A DNA stretch of 64,000 bases, from contig CAWFNG010000013.1 of NCBI GenBank assembly GCA_963817135.1, positions 62,001-126,000 on the forward strand. Direction: 5' to 3'. The notes beneath the pieces are model-generated. The model saw only the letters and a program-made list of their open reading frames with translations. It did not search any database and was not told where the DNA came from. Position numbers and translations under genes: made by a program. How positions within the stretch are numbered: position 1 is the stretch's first letter; each line of letters begins with the position of its first letter. This DNA comes from VAZQ01 sp963817135 (lineage in GTDB: Bacteria > Pseudomonadota > Alphaproteobacteria > Rhizobiales > Xanthobacteraceae). Below, in pieces: positions 1 through 11,083 of this stretch.

Positions 1-236
1 CCGGATTTCTCGGCATGAGTGTTGAGATGCTCGATCGCGTGTACGGGCATCATCATCCTGATTATCTACGAACAGCGGCACGCGCGATCGGATACCGTCA
101 TCAAAGGCAATCATTGGCCGATTTATTGGCCGGACATCGAACTCGACAGCCGCTCGCCTCGCAACCCGTTGTAAAATCTGGTGGGCCCGGGAGGACTCGA
201 ACCTCCAACCAAACCGTTATGAGCGGTTGGCTCTAA
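1..236 (+). CDS. Tyrosine recombinase (phage-type integrase), C-terminal fragment
   Basis: Only the last part of the protein is inside the window; the frame is open from base 3. It contains GMSVEMLDRVYGHHHPDYL, the C-terminal block of tyrosine site-specific recombinases common in Rhizobiales; the Tyr in DRVYGHHHP is the expected catalytic nucleophile. The frame continues antisense through the neighbouring tRNA gene and stops at 234-236, so the last residues are encoded by the tRNA. An integrase abutting the 3' end of a tRNA is the standard arrangement for an integrated phage or genomic island, whose body would lie to the left of the window. The catalytic Arg/His residues are outside the view, so activity cannot be judged. 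Confidence 0.75.
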   Translation, partial: GFLGMSVEMLDRVYGHHHPDYLRTAARAIGYRHQRQSLADLLAGHRTRQPLASQPVVKSGGPGRTRTSNQTVMSGWL

Positions 237-254
237 CCATTGAGCTACGGGCCC
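179..254 (-). tRNA. tRNA with CAU anticodon, probably tRNA-Ile2 (lysidine type)
   Basis: On the minus strand a full cloverleaf can be folded: a 7-bp acceptor stem GGGCCCG/CGGGCCC, discriminator A, encoded CCA at 181-179, a T arm around GGTTCGAGTCC, and an anticodon loop CTCATAA at 223-217 with anticodon CAT at 221-219. The short D loop and the TTTGG variable region resemble bacterial tRNA-Ile2, whose CAU anticodon is modified by TilS, more than elongator tRNA-Met, but this choice rests on memory of other sequences. Its 3' end is the likely attachment site of the integrase encoded beside it. Confidence 0.93.
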
Positions 255-505
255 GATGCTTTTGCGTGCGAAATGCCGCCGTCGGCAAGGCGGAACCGCG
301 CGTCCCCCATACAGTTTTGCACCGCGAGCGGCAATCGCATGACTAACCTGCGTCTCTAATGCAGGCGCCGTTTTCCACGCGTGTTTCCAACCGCGCCGGC
401 GGCTCCCCCGATCCTTTAACCATATGCCGAGCCGCCACAAAGCGGCCCGCAGTGACCGGCAATCTTTGAACAACCGTTAACAACCTGCATCGCATTCTGC
501 CCCGC

Positions 506-1919
506 ATGGCGTGGGGCATGCGTTGGTATTGGGGAAGCTCCGCATTCGTCGGTGTGCTGGCGGTGCTCGCGGGTTGCACCGGCGGCAGCTTCTTTGCTGA
601 GCGCGAGGCCTGGCGCCACGAGGCCGAGGTGCAGTGCCTCAACTCGGGTGTGGTGAAAGAAGGCCCGGGGATTGTGCGCATCGATCCCATTCGCGGCCCA
701 GGCGTCTGCGGCGCCGATTTCCCGTTCAAAGTTTCAAGCTTGGGCGAGAGCGCGCCCTTTGGCTATGCCGACGAGATCAGGCCGCCGGAAGGAATTGTCG
801 GCAATTCCACCGCCACTCCGACATGGCCTATTAAGAAGCCCGTTGAGACGACTGCGCGGCAGAACGCAACGACCCCGCGCAATCCCGTTCGCTCGCCCTT
901 GCGCTACGAGAGTGGGCGGTTCGACAAATGAGCCCATCTCCCTCTATCCCCCCGGTGTGAATGATCAGCCGGATCCGCCGCGGGATAACTATGATTTTCG
1001 TCGTCCCTACGGGGCTTTGCCTCCTCCGGCACGATCCCGGGGCGATACTACGCCATCATCCTCCCTCCGTGACGATTTCTCGCCTGTTCCGTACGAGCGG
1101 CGGCCCCTGGTCGACACGCAAAATGCACCAATGCGGACCGGGGTTACGCGCGCTCCGTTGCGTGACCCGCCGTATGGGCAAACCGTGCCTTCGCGTGAGA
1201 TGAGGCAAGAGCAGGACTATCGCCGCAATGTTGCGCCAGCGGTTCGGCTGCAGTCACAGGAGAACGTGCCGGTGACCGGCTCGGCACAGCCGGTCGCGGT
1301 GAAGCCCGCAGCGACGCTTGCCTGTCCCCTTGTATCGGAGCTCGATCGCTGGCTCGCCAATTCGGTGCAACCGGCAGCCATGCGTTGGTTTGGCGCGCCG
1401 GTCGCCGAGATCAAACAGATCTCTGCCTATTCCTGTCGCGGAATGAACGGCAATTCGCTGGCACGGATTTCCGAGCACGCGTTCGGCAATGCCCTCGATA
1501 TCGCTTCCTTTACATTGACGGATGGCCGCACCATCACCGTGAAAGCCGGGTGGAATGGTTTGCCGGAGGAGCAGGGCTTCCTGCGCGATGTGCAGAGGGC
1601 GGCGTGCGACCAATTTACCACCGTACTCGCACCGGGTTCGAACGCCTATCACTACGATCACATCCACGTCGATCTCATGTATCGGCGCGACGGCCATCGC
1701 GCTTGTAATCCACACGCTGTTTCTGGCGAGGAGGTCGCCGCGCGTGTCGGCGGGCGCTATGCGGTGAGGCGGAGAAGCGAGCCTTCCGTCACCGGCTCGT
1801 TTTCGGCGCGCCGGCTGGCATCGTCATCGAAACGTCCGTCGCCTGAACGCGACGAGGAGGAGCGACGCGAGCAAGCGCTACCGTTGGCCGAGCCGGGAGC
1901 CGACGGCGAAGAGGATTAA
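506..1919 (+). CDS. Extensin-like C-terminal domain protein (frameshifted)
   Basis: Two frames together make one protein. The first (from ATG 506 or 521) has a hydrophobic leader with a possible lipobox (VLAGC), then a conserved N-terminal region (VKEGPGIVRIDPIRGPGVC) and stops at 931. The second supplies a Pro/Arg-rich linker and the extensin-like domain (about 1317-1690) with ISEHAFGNALDIA and YHYDHIHVDL. These His/Asp motifs resemble zinc peptidoglycan peptidases of the LAS/VanY type; that is inference. Removing one A from the AAA at 926-928 joins the frames as SGRFDNEPISLYPPG, matching the usual layout of this family. Either a sequencing indel or a recent frameshift mutation is possible. 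The product is predicted to be an envelope protein. Confidence 0.75.
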
Positions 1920-2116
1920 CCTTCCGAAAGCGGACCAAGCCCTTTCTAGGGGAGTAACCTGCGGCTGTGGCACGGTTTTTCTGATATTCGCGCCCTCTAA
2001 CCCGCACCGCCCGGCAACAGCGACCGTTTGCCAGGTGCGGCCCCCTTAAAAAACGGCTATGAACCCCCAATATGCTTGGTCCAAGGAACAGAAATAGACC
2101 TTCTCGAGGGAGCATC

Positions 2117-3076
2117 ATGCGCAATCTGGCATTTCGTCCGTTGCTCGCAGCGCTTGCGGTTGCAGCGTCATTCGCGCTGTTTGTCAGCGATGCGGACGCC
2201 CGCGCCGGGCGCGGCGGCAGCTTTGGCAGTCGCGGCGGGCAGACTTTCTCGGCCCCGCCCTCGACTTCGACGGCCCCCTCGGCGCGTCCTATTGAGCGCA
2301 GCATGACCCAGCCGGGACAGCCGGGTTCCTTGGCACAGCGTGCGCCTTCCACATCCCCGCTCGGCGGTTTCTTCGGCCGGCCGGGCTTCCTTGGCGGCAT
2401 GTTTGCGGGATTCCTCGGTGCCGGCTTGCTCGGCATGTTGTTCGGTCATGGGCTGTTCGGAGGTCTCGGCGGTTTTGCCTCCATCCTCGGCCTCATTCTG
2501 CAAGTCGCGCTGATTGCGATCGTCGCCCGCCTCATATGGACATGGTGGCAGCGTCGCACGCAACCCGCATTGGCAGGCGGCCCCTCGTTGCGCGATGCAT
2601 TTTCCGGAACACGTCCCGGTGCGCCGATATTTGGCGGAGGTACCGCTTCAACGCCTGGCGCGCGTGCGTCGGGGACCGACGAGGTCGGGCTGACGCCCGA
2701 AGATTTCAGCGCCTTCGAACGATTGCTTGGCGAGGTGGAGACCGCCTATGGGGGAGAAGACCTTGCTTCCCTGCGCGCGCTCGCAACTCCCGAAATGGTG
2801 TCGTATTTCGCCGAGGAGTTGGCCGCCAATGCCAGCAAGGGCGTGGCAAATCGCATCTCCAATGTGAAGCTCCTGCAGGGCGACCTCGCCGAGGCTTGGC
2901 GTGAGGGCAATACCGAATACGCCACCGTAGCGATGCGTTATTCTCTCAATGACGAAACGATCGATCGCGCGAGCAACCGCGTGCTTGAAGGCGGAGCCGA
3001 AGAAGCAACCGAAATCTGGACCTTCATGCGCACGCGCGGCGGGCACTGGCTCCTCTCCGCGATCCAGCAGAACTGA
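2117..3076 (+). CDS. Tim44-like domain-containing membrane protein
   Basis: The start ATG 2117 is preceded by GAGGGA. The 319-residue product begins with a signal peptide ending near ADARA, then a Gly/Ser/Pro-rich segment, two hydrophobic glycine-rich helices (FFGRPGFLGGMFAGFLGAG and FASILGLILQVALIAIVARL), and a C-terminal Tim44-like domain from about residue 190 (EDFSAFERLLGEVETAYGGED) to WTFMRTRGGHWLLSAIQQN. Such proteins are common in alphaproteobacteria; the domain is related to the mitochondrial import-motor subunit Tim44, but the bacterial role is not settled. The gene appears to be monocistronic, with a hairpin just downstream. Confidence 0.85.
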   Translation: MRNLAFRPLLAALAVAASFALFVSDADARAGRGGSFGSRGGQTFSAPPSTSTAPSARPIERSMTQPGQPGSLAQRAPSTSPLGGFFGRPGFLGGMFAGFLGAGLLGMLFGHGLFGGLGGFASILGLILQVALIAIVARLIWTWWQRRTQPALAGGPSLRDAFSGTRPGAPIFGGGTASTPGARASGTDEVGLTPEDFSAFERLLGEVETAYGGEDLASLRALATPEMVSYFAEELAANASKGVANRISNVKLLQGDLAEAWREGNTEYATVAMRYSLNDETIDRASNRVLEGGAEEATEIWTFMRTRGGHWLLSAIQQN

Positions 3077-3103
3077 TGCGTTGACCGTCTCGATGCTCGA
3101 CGC

Positions 3104-3132
3104 AATGGCCGGGCTTGTCCCGGCCATTTTGT
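3104..3132 (+). terminator. Hairpin terminator after the Tim44-like gene
   Basis: Perfect inverted repeat AATGGCCGGG (3104-3113) / CCCGGCCATT (3119-3128) with a 5-base loop, followed by TTTG. It lies 28 bases after the stop codon and between convergent genes. The core is also a palindrome often dispersed in Rhizobiales genomes. Confidence 0.55.
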
Positions 3133-3193
3133 TTGCAGCAGCGTCAGCAAGGCGCAAAATAAAACGCTTGCATCGCGTAACAACGAAAAGTTG

Positions 3194-6907
<3,714 letters not shown>

Positions 6908-6932
6908 CGCTGTCTTTCCCTGTGCAGTGCCT

Positions 6933-7004
6933 GTAGCCCGGATTTCGTTCTTACGAAATCCGGGGGCAAAGTCCCGGATTGAGCAAAGATGCTCAATCCG
7001 GGCT
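6933..7004. repeat. GTAGCCCGGAT-type palindromic repeat, two hairpins
   Basis: Starts GTAGCCCGGATTTCG and contains two consecutive hairpins (CCCGGATTTCGT/ACGAAATCCGGG, then CCCGGATTGAGC/GCTCAATCCGGG). It is the first of several related copies in this window (36126, 40736, 44870, 45424, 48208, 53000). It lies between rnpB and the hydantoinase gene on the same strand. Confidence 0.7.
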
Positions 7005-7030
7005 AGGGGAACCACATCCCCACAAATGGC

Positions 7031-7062
7031 GGGGGTCCGGCGGGAATTTCCGCCGGACCCCC
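7031..7062 (-). terminator. Hairpin at the 3' end of RNase P RNA
   Basis: Near-perfect GC-rich inverted repeat, GGGGGTCCGGCGG / CCGCCGGACCCCC around an AATT centre, only a few bases beyond the 3' end of rnpB in its direction of transcription. There is no clear T run, so it may stabilise or process the end rather than terminate by itself. Confidence 0.6.
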
Positions 7063-7068
7063 TCAACT

Positions 7069-7488
7069 TAAATCAGCCGGCCTGTAAGCCGGGTTCTGTA
7101 AGGCGAGGCGTGAACCTCGCGTGACGGCCATTCCTCTGCGACGCCGGTTGCCCGGCGCCTTCAGCGATCTACCCGGACGGCCCGAATCCGGACATCGATT
7201 CCGAGACCCATCCTCGTTTGCGCGAGGGAAGGTCCCGCACCGTCCCTATTCGATCTTGCTCCCGGTGGGGTTTACCGTGCCGTCTGCGTTGCCGCAGACG
7301 CGGTGCGCTCTTACCGCACCGTTTCACCCTTGCCTCTCCCGGTTCGGAAGCGGCGGTCTGTTCTCTGTGGCACTTTCCCTAGGCTCGCGCCCGCCGGGCA
7401 TTATCCGGCACCGCATGTCCATGGAGCCCGGACTTTCCTCCCGGAGCAAGCTTTTAGGCATTGCTCCAAGCAGCCGTCCGGCCGACTG
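7069..7488 (-). ncRNA. rnpB: RNase P RNA, bacterial class A
   Basis: The catalytic RNA that matures tRNA 5' ends. Reading the minus strand, the conserved 5' block GGAGGAAAGTCCGGGCTCC lies around 7440-7420, followed by the universal ACAGA-type element and the 3' block ACAGAACCCGGCTTACAGG at 7100-7078, pairing to form the P4 core. The length of about 420 nt is normal for class A. The 5' end is placed near 7488 from the first paired bases (GTCAGTCGGCCGG) and from the promoter spacing upstream; both ends are estimates within a few bases. Confidence 0.95.
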
Positions 7489-7496
7489 ACCCCAAA

Positions 7497-7525
7497 GGGA
7501 TGGGGACTGGGGCGGCAAACGTCAA
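7497..7525 (-). promoter_or_regulatory. Putative sigma-70-type promoter of rnpB
   Basis: On the minus strand TTGACG (7525-7520) is followed after exactly 17 bases by CATCCC (7502-7497), about nine bases before the inferred 5' end of rnpB. The geometry suits a housekeeping promoter; the -10 is weak against the E. coli consensus, as often in alphaproteobacteria. Confidence 0.5.
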
Positions 7526-7528
7526 GCC

Positions 7529-8339
7529 TCAGCTCGGCTGAATGGAATTAAGCCTCGCGTCGCGGGCCGCTAGCAACGCCCTCAGGGTAGCGGTGGTCGA
7601 CACATCAAGCACCCCGTCAACGCGGACCGGCCGGAAGTGACGCTGGAAGGCCGCTACGGCATCGCGCGTCGTCCCGTCCAGGTACCCGGTGGGATTTAGG
7701 CTATAGCCATAGCGGGCGAGCAGACGCTGAATCTCCTCGATAGCCGGATTTGTTTCGCCCAGCACAAAAATAGGTCCGGTCGGAGTTATCGGTTCCGGCT
7801 TCACCCATAAGCCGATGCCTGATTTCAGCAAGCACCTTCCACGGGAATTTCTCGCCGGGATCCTGCTTGCGGGTGGGGGCGACATCCGAATGCCCCAGCA
7901 CGCGATCCGGCGGAATATTGTATCGGGTGTTGATGCTGCGGCAGAGCGCAGTGACTGCCGCAATCTGCCGTCTCGGAAAATCGGGATAGCCGTGGTCGTG
8001 TCCCGGATTGGCGACTTCTATTCCGATGGAGCAGGAATTGACGTCCGTTTCACCGGCCCAGGACGATGCGCCCGCATGCCAGGCCCGCCTTGTCTCGGCG
8101 ACAAGCTGCACGATGTAGCCGTCCGGGAGCACAACATAATGCGCCGAAACTTCCGTTCCCGGCGTGCATAGTCGGGAGATAGCGGCTTCGTGGTCCCGCA
8201 TCCCAGTATAATGCAGGACGATCATGTCCGGCGGCACGTCGTTCCTGCGCTCGTTGTGGTTCGGCGATGGGCGAACCTCCGCGACGACGCAGGACTCGGG
8301 GCGCAATTCGGACACAAGCATAGCCATACGCGAAACCAC
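7529..8339 (-). CDS. AmpD-like N-acetylmuramoyl-L-alanine amidase with peptidoglycan-binding domain (frameshifted)
   Basis: The N-terminal frame (from 8339) gives an amidase_2 domain with zinc-site motifs MIVLHYTGM (His about residue 43) and VLGHSDVAPTRKQDPGEKFPW. The C-terminal frame (to 7529) gives a peptidoglycan-binding domain, IQRLLARYGYSLNPTGYLD and AVAAFQRHFRPVRVDG. Dropping one base from the TTT at 7823-7825 fuses them as LAESGIGLWVKP, as in intact relatives. The enzyme cleaves the amide bond between MurNAc and L-Ala in cell-wall fragments, for recycling or remodelling. No signal peptide is evident. Start choice is uncertain (8339, 8327 or 8321). The single-base defect looks like a sequencing indel but could be real. 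Confidence 0.78.
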
Positions 8340-8534
8340 TCACGCGTTTGCAGGAACAATGGTGACGCACGCAATACTGAAACCAGCCCCGACAGACCGG
8401 CTGATTGTGCAGAAATGATCGCGCGACACAAGCAAACCGAGTGCTCTTGCGCTGGCACGATGCGTGAATCTCAATCGGTGTTGCGCGTGTGCCGCATGCG
8501 GCTCCTCGGCGCCAACCACCAGGCCTCGAAGCCG
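8340..8534. other. Intergenic spacer, no feature seen
   Basis: Between the amidase start and the terminator of the next minus-strand gene nothing coding is convincing; frames on both strands are short and lack recognisable motifs. It should contain the amidase promoter, but no clear hexamers stand out. Confidence 0.4.
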
Positions 8535-8575
8535 CAAAAAAACTGCGGCCCGTGGGCTGCTGCCACACGGGCCGC
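8535..8575 (-). terminator. Rho-independent terminator
   Basis: On the minus strand a 10-bp perfect stem GCGGCCCGTG / CACGGGCCGC (8575-8566 and 8554-8545) is followed by AG and seven T (8542-8536). This is the best canonical terminator in the window and shows that something upstream on the minus strand (8633-8893) is, or was, transcribed. Confidence 0.8.
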
Positions 8576-8632
8576 GCTGCGGACCAGGTTTCCGCTAACG
8601 CAAACGCTACCGACTTACTCGAACGGCCGCTC

Positions 8633-8893
8633 CTACTGACGCGGTGCCGGCGATGGCGCCGGTGCCGTCGGCCGCGGCGCCATGCCCGTGGTCGGGCCTG
8701 CACCCGGCCGCTCGCTCATGCGCGGTGCCGGCCGGTAGTACTGGAGGTCCGGAGCGTTCTTAAGTTGATCCTTGGTCCAAGATACCTTGAGCTTGACGTG
8801 AGGAGCTGTATCTCCGTGCCTGTAACTCAACGCGCTGGCCGTTGGGCGTGTTCCGTCTATGGGGAACTTCCGCACGTTGCCAAGACCCTGCAA
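8633..8893 (-). CDS. Short protein resembling the tail of PRC-barrel proteins, possible remnant
   Basis: The 86-codon frame contains VSWTKDQLKNAPDLQYYRP, which resembles the end of PRC-barrel domain proteins of Rhizobiales, then a Pro/Ala-rich tail. The beta-barrel part that should precede it is absent, and the only starts are non-ATG (TTG 8893). It may be a truncated gene, although a strong terminator follows it. It is divergent from mraZ, so the MraZ boxes at 9021-9055 lie between the two. Function is unknown; the assignment rests on one motif. Confidence 0.35.
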   Translation of the reverse strand: MQGLGNVRKFPIDGTRPTASALSYRHGDTAPHVKLKVSWTKDQLKNAPDLQYYRPAPRMSERPGAGPTTGMAPRPTAPAPSPAPRQ

Positions 8894-9015
8894 AGGAGGG
8901 GAAATCCGGGTTCCGGGGCGCGCGAGTCCTTTAATGAATTCCTAAGCTTGCACCGCATTAATGGGTCCGAACCGGCTTCCCCGCCTGCGGTCAGGGGAGC
9001 TCCTGTCCGGTTGCG

Positions 9016-9055
9016 TTGACGCCCACATAATCCCATGATAACCCATGATCTCCCA
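9016..9055. promoter_or_regulatory. MraZ-binding repeats and putative dcw promoter
   Basis: Read on the minus strand, four TGGGN boxes lie at exact 10-base steps: TGGGA (9055-9051), TGGGT (9045-9041), TGGGA (9035-9031), TGGGC (9025-9021), with AT-rich five-base spacers. MraZ is known to bind TGGGN direct repeats of 10-bp period upstream of its own gene. A possible -35 TTGACG (9016-9021) overlaps the last box, so bound MraZ could block transcription of the whole cluster. The leader to mraZ is about 130 bases. Confidence 0.8.
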
Positions 9056-9182
9056 GACCGGCCTGATGTACCCAGCATTGCGCTAAAGGCGGCCAATTCT
9101 GCCGAACTGGGTTCCGGTCGAGTGACCCCAAGTCCGTATGGGGTCGCACCGGAGAATGAACGGGCAACGGCGCATGGAGGCC

Positions 9183-9662
9183 ATGGACCGTTTCGTCTCC
9201 AACTACACGTTGCGCCTCGACGCCAAGGGCCGCGTGTCCATTCCTGCATCTTTTCGTGCAGTGCTCGCCCGCGACGGATTCGATGGTCTTTATTGCTATC
9301 CCACTCTCGATCGTTCGGCGCTCGATGCCGGAGGCAACGCGCTGCTCAAGGAGATCGACGCACTGATTGCGCGATTCTCGCCGTATTCGGAGGAGCGCGA
9401 GCAGTTTGCTACCGCGCTTTACGGCACGAGCGAAGTGCTCAAGCTCGACGGCGAAGGCCGCGCCGTTCTTACCGAGCCGCTCAAGAGCCATGCAGGCATT
9501 ACGAGCGAGGTCACGTTCGCCGGCCTCGGTCACAAATTTCAGATCTGGGAGCCGGCACGCTTCCGCGCGGAACTTGCGGAGGCCACCGAAAAAGTTCGCG
9601 CATTGCGGCGGCAGCTTGGCTCCCGGGTAGCGGCGGAAGATCCGCACGGAGCACGGGAATAA
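9183..9662 (+). CDS. mraZ: Transcriptional regulator MraZ
   Basis: DNA-binding autoregulator of the division and cell wall cluster, with two SpoVT/AbrB-like folds. The first (YTLRLDAKGRVSIPASFRAVL, near residues 8-30) and second (LDGEGRAVLTEPLKSHAGI, near 85-105) both keep the conserved DxxGRxxxP-like pattern. At 159 residues it is slightly longer than the E. coli protein, with a charged tail. ATG 9183 was chosen from conservation of MDRFVSNYT; ATG 9156 and 9174 are in frame, and GGAGG at 9176 is too close to serve 9183 well. The stop overlaps the rsmH start by one base (TAATG). Confidence 0.93.
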   Translation: MDRFVSNYTLRLDAKGRVSIPASFRAVLARDGFDGLYCYPTLDRSALDAGGNALLKEIDALIARFSPYSEEREQFATALYGTSEVLKLDGEGRAVLTEPLKSHAGITSEVTFAGLGHKFQIWEPARFRAELAEATEKVRALRRQLGSRVAAEDPHGARE

Positions 9663-10696
9663 TGGTGGGCAGCGACAGCAGCCCTGCTGTCGCTGGCGGA
9701 CCGGCTCGCCACATTCCCGTGCTCGTCCGCCCCGCGCTGGACTTCCTCGCTGTTCGCGACGGCGGCGTCTATGTCGATGCCACATTCGGCGGTGGCGGCT
9801 ACAGTCGTGAAATTCTCGCGGCTGCGAACTCGACCGTGCTGGCAATTGATCGCGATCCAAGCGCGCTTGCGCGCGGCGTTGACCTCATGGCATCGGCGGC
9901 GGGAAGGCTCATTCTAAGGGAGCGGAAGTTTTCCCAATTGCAGGAGTTCGTACGCACTGCCGGCCACGAACTCGTGGACGGGATGGTATTCGATCTCGGC
10001 GTATCCTCCATTCAGCTCGATGATCCTGCGCGCGGATTCTCTTTTCGCCACGCCGGTCCCCTCGACATGCGCATGGGAGGCAGCGGAGCGACCGCAGCCG
10101 ATATTGTTGCAGCAGCCTCGGCGCGCGAGCTTGCTCGTATTATTGCGACCCTTGGCGAGGAGCGCCGCGCCAGCGCGATTGCTCGCGCCATAGTGGCCGC
10201 CCGGCGGGATGCTCCGCTGCGCAGCACCGGCGCCCTTGCGGAAATCATCTCGCGGGTGGCGCATGCCCGGCCCGGCAGCATTCATCCCGCGACCCGAACC
10301 TTTCAGGCGTTGCGCATTTTCGTGAACGACGAACTTGCTGAACTCGCAGCCGGTTTGGCAGCGGCAGAAAGGATGCTCAAGCCAGGCGGCAAGTTGGTGG
10401 TGGTGGCCTTTCATTCCCTCGAAGACCGCATTGTCAAGACATTCCTTGCCGAGCGCGGCAGAGAGCGCGGGGTTTCGCGTCACGTTCCAGCGGCGGCTGG
10501 GCGCAAGCCCACATTCAGACTGCTTGTGAAGCGGCCAATCGTCCCAGACCAGGCGGAAGTGACGGCCAATCCCCGCGCGCGCTCGGCAAAGCTTCGGGCT
10601 GCAGAGCGCACCGAGGCTCCCGTTCTGCCCGCTGACATAGCCGCACTCCTCCCGCGCTTGCCCACGATTGCAGAGATCATCGGACGCTCGCGATGA
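9662..10696 (+). CDS. rsmH: 16S rRNA (cytosine-1402-N4)-methyltransferase
   Basis: The 344-residue protein (also called MraW) methylates N4 of C1402 in the ribosomal P site using S-adenosylmethionine. The SAM-binding loop DATFGGGGYSREILA lies near residues 39-53, and later blocks VFDLGVSSIQLDDPARGFSF, TFQALRIFVNDEL and VVAFHSLEDRIVK are hallmarks of the family. The start ATG 9662 overlaps the mraZ stop, so translation is probably coupled. The length and position as the second dcw gene are normal. It is intact. Confidence 0.96.
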   Translation: MVGSDSSPAVAGGPARHIPVLVRPALDFLAVRDGGVYVDATFGGGGYSREILAAANSTVLAIDRDPSALARGVDLMASAAGRLILRERKFSQLQEFVRTAGHELVDGMVFDLGVSSIQLDDPARGFSFRHAGPLDMRMGGSGATAADIVAAASARELARIIATLGEERRASAIARAIVAARRDAPLRSTGALAEIISRVAHARPGSIHPATRTFQALRIFVNDELAELAAGLAAAERMLKPGGKLVVVAFHSLEDRIVKTFLAERGRERGVSRHVPAAAGRKPTFRLLVKRPIVPDQAEVTANPRARSAKLRAAERTEAPVLPADIAALLPRLPTIAEIIGRSR

Positions 10697-11079
10697 TGCG
10701 CATCTTCAACTTCTGTGTGATCGCCGCCCTTCTGCTTGCGGCCGCGGATGTGTACAAGATCAAGTTCGAATCCACGCGCCAGGTGGAGCGCGTAGCCAAG
10801 CTGCGTAGCGAGATCAGGCGCGAGCAGGACGCCATCGCCGCTTTGCGCGCGGAATGGTCCCGGCTGGACAGCCCTGCCCGCATTGAACTCCTCGTGCGGC
10901 GGCATTTGGCGCTCAAGCCGGTCGACGCGCATCAGTACGATCGACTGGACAGCTTGCCGGCCCGACCGCCCGATCTCGTCCCTGTAGATGAGCCCGATCC
11001 CATTGGAACGCTGATTGCAGATCCGCACCTGCCGCATGGTTCCGCAACCGGCAGTATCGCCGGCTCCGGAAAGAGGTGA
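10693..11079 (+). CDS. ftsL: Cell division protein FtsL
   Basis: A small bitopic inner-membrane protein of 128 residues: one transmembrane helix at residues 6-20 (NFCVIAALLLAAADVY) followed by a periplasmic coiled coil (VERVAKLRSEIRREQDAIAALRAEW) and a Pro-rich tail. It forms the FtsQLB complex that activates FtsWI septal synthesis. Sequence conservation of FtsL is low, so the call rests mainly on topology and on its place between rsmH and ftsI. The ATGA overlap with rsmH implies coupled translation. Confidence 0.88.
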   Translation: MMRIFNFCVIAALLLAAADVYKIKFESTRQVERVAKLRSEIRREQDAIAALRAEWSRLDSPARIELLVRRHLALKPVDAHQYDRLDSLPARPPDLVPVDEPDPIGTLIADPHLPHGSATGSIAGSGKR

Positions 11080-11083
11080 CGCG

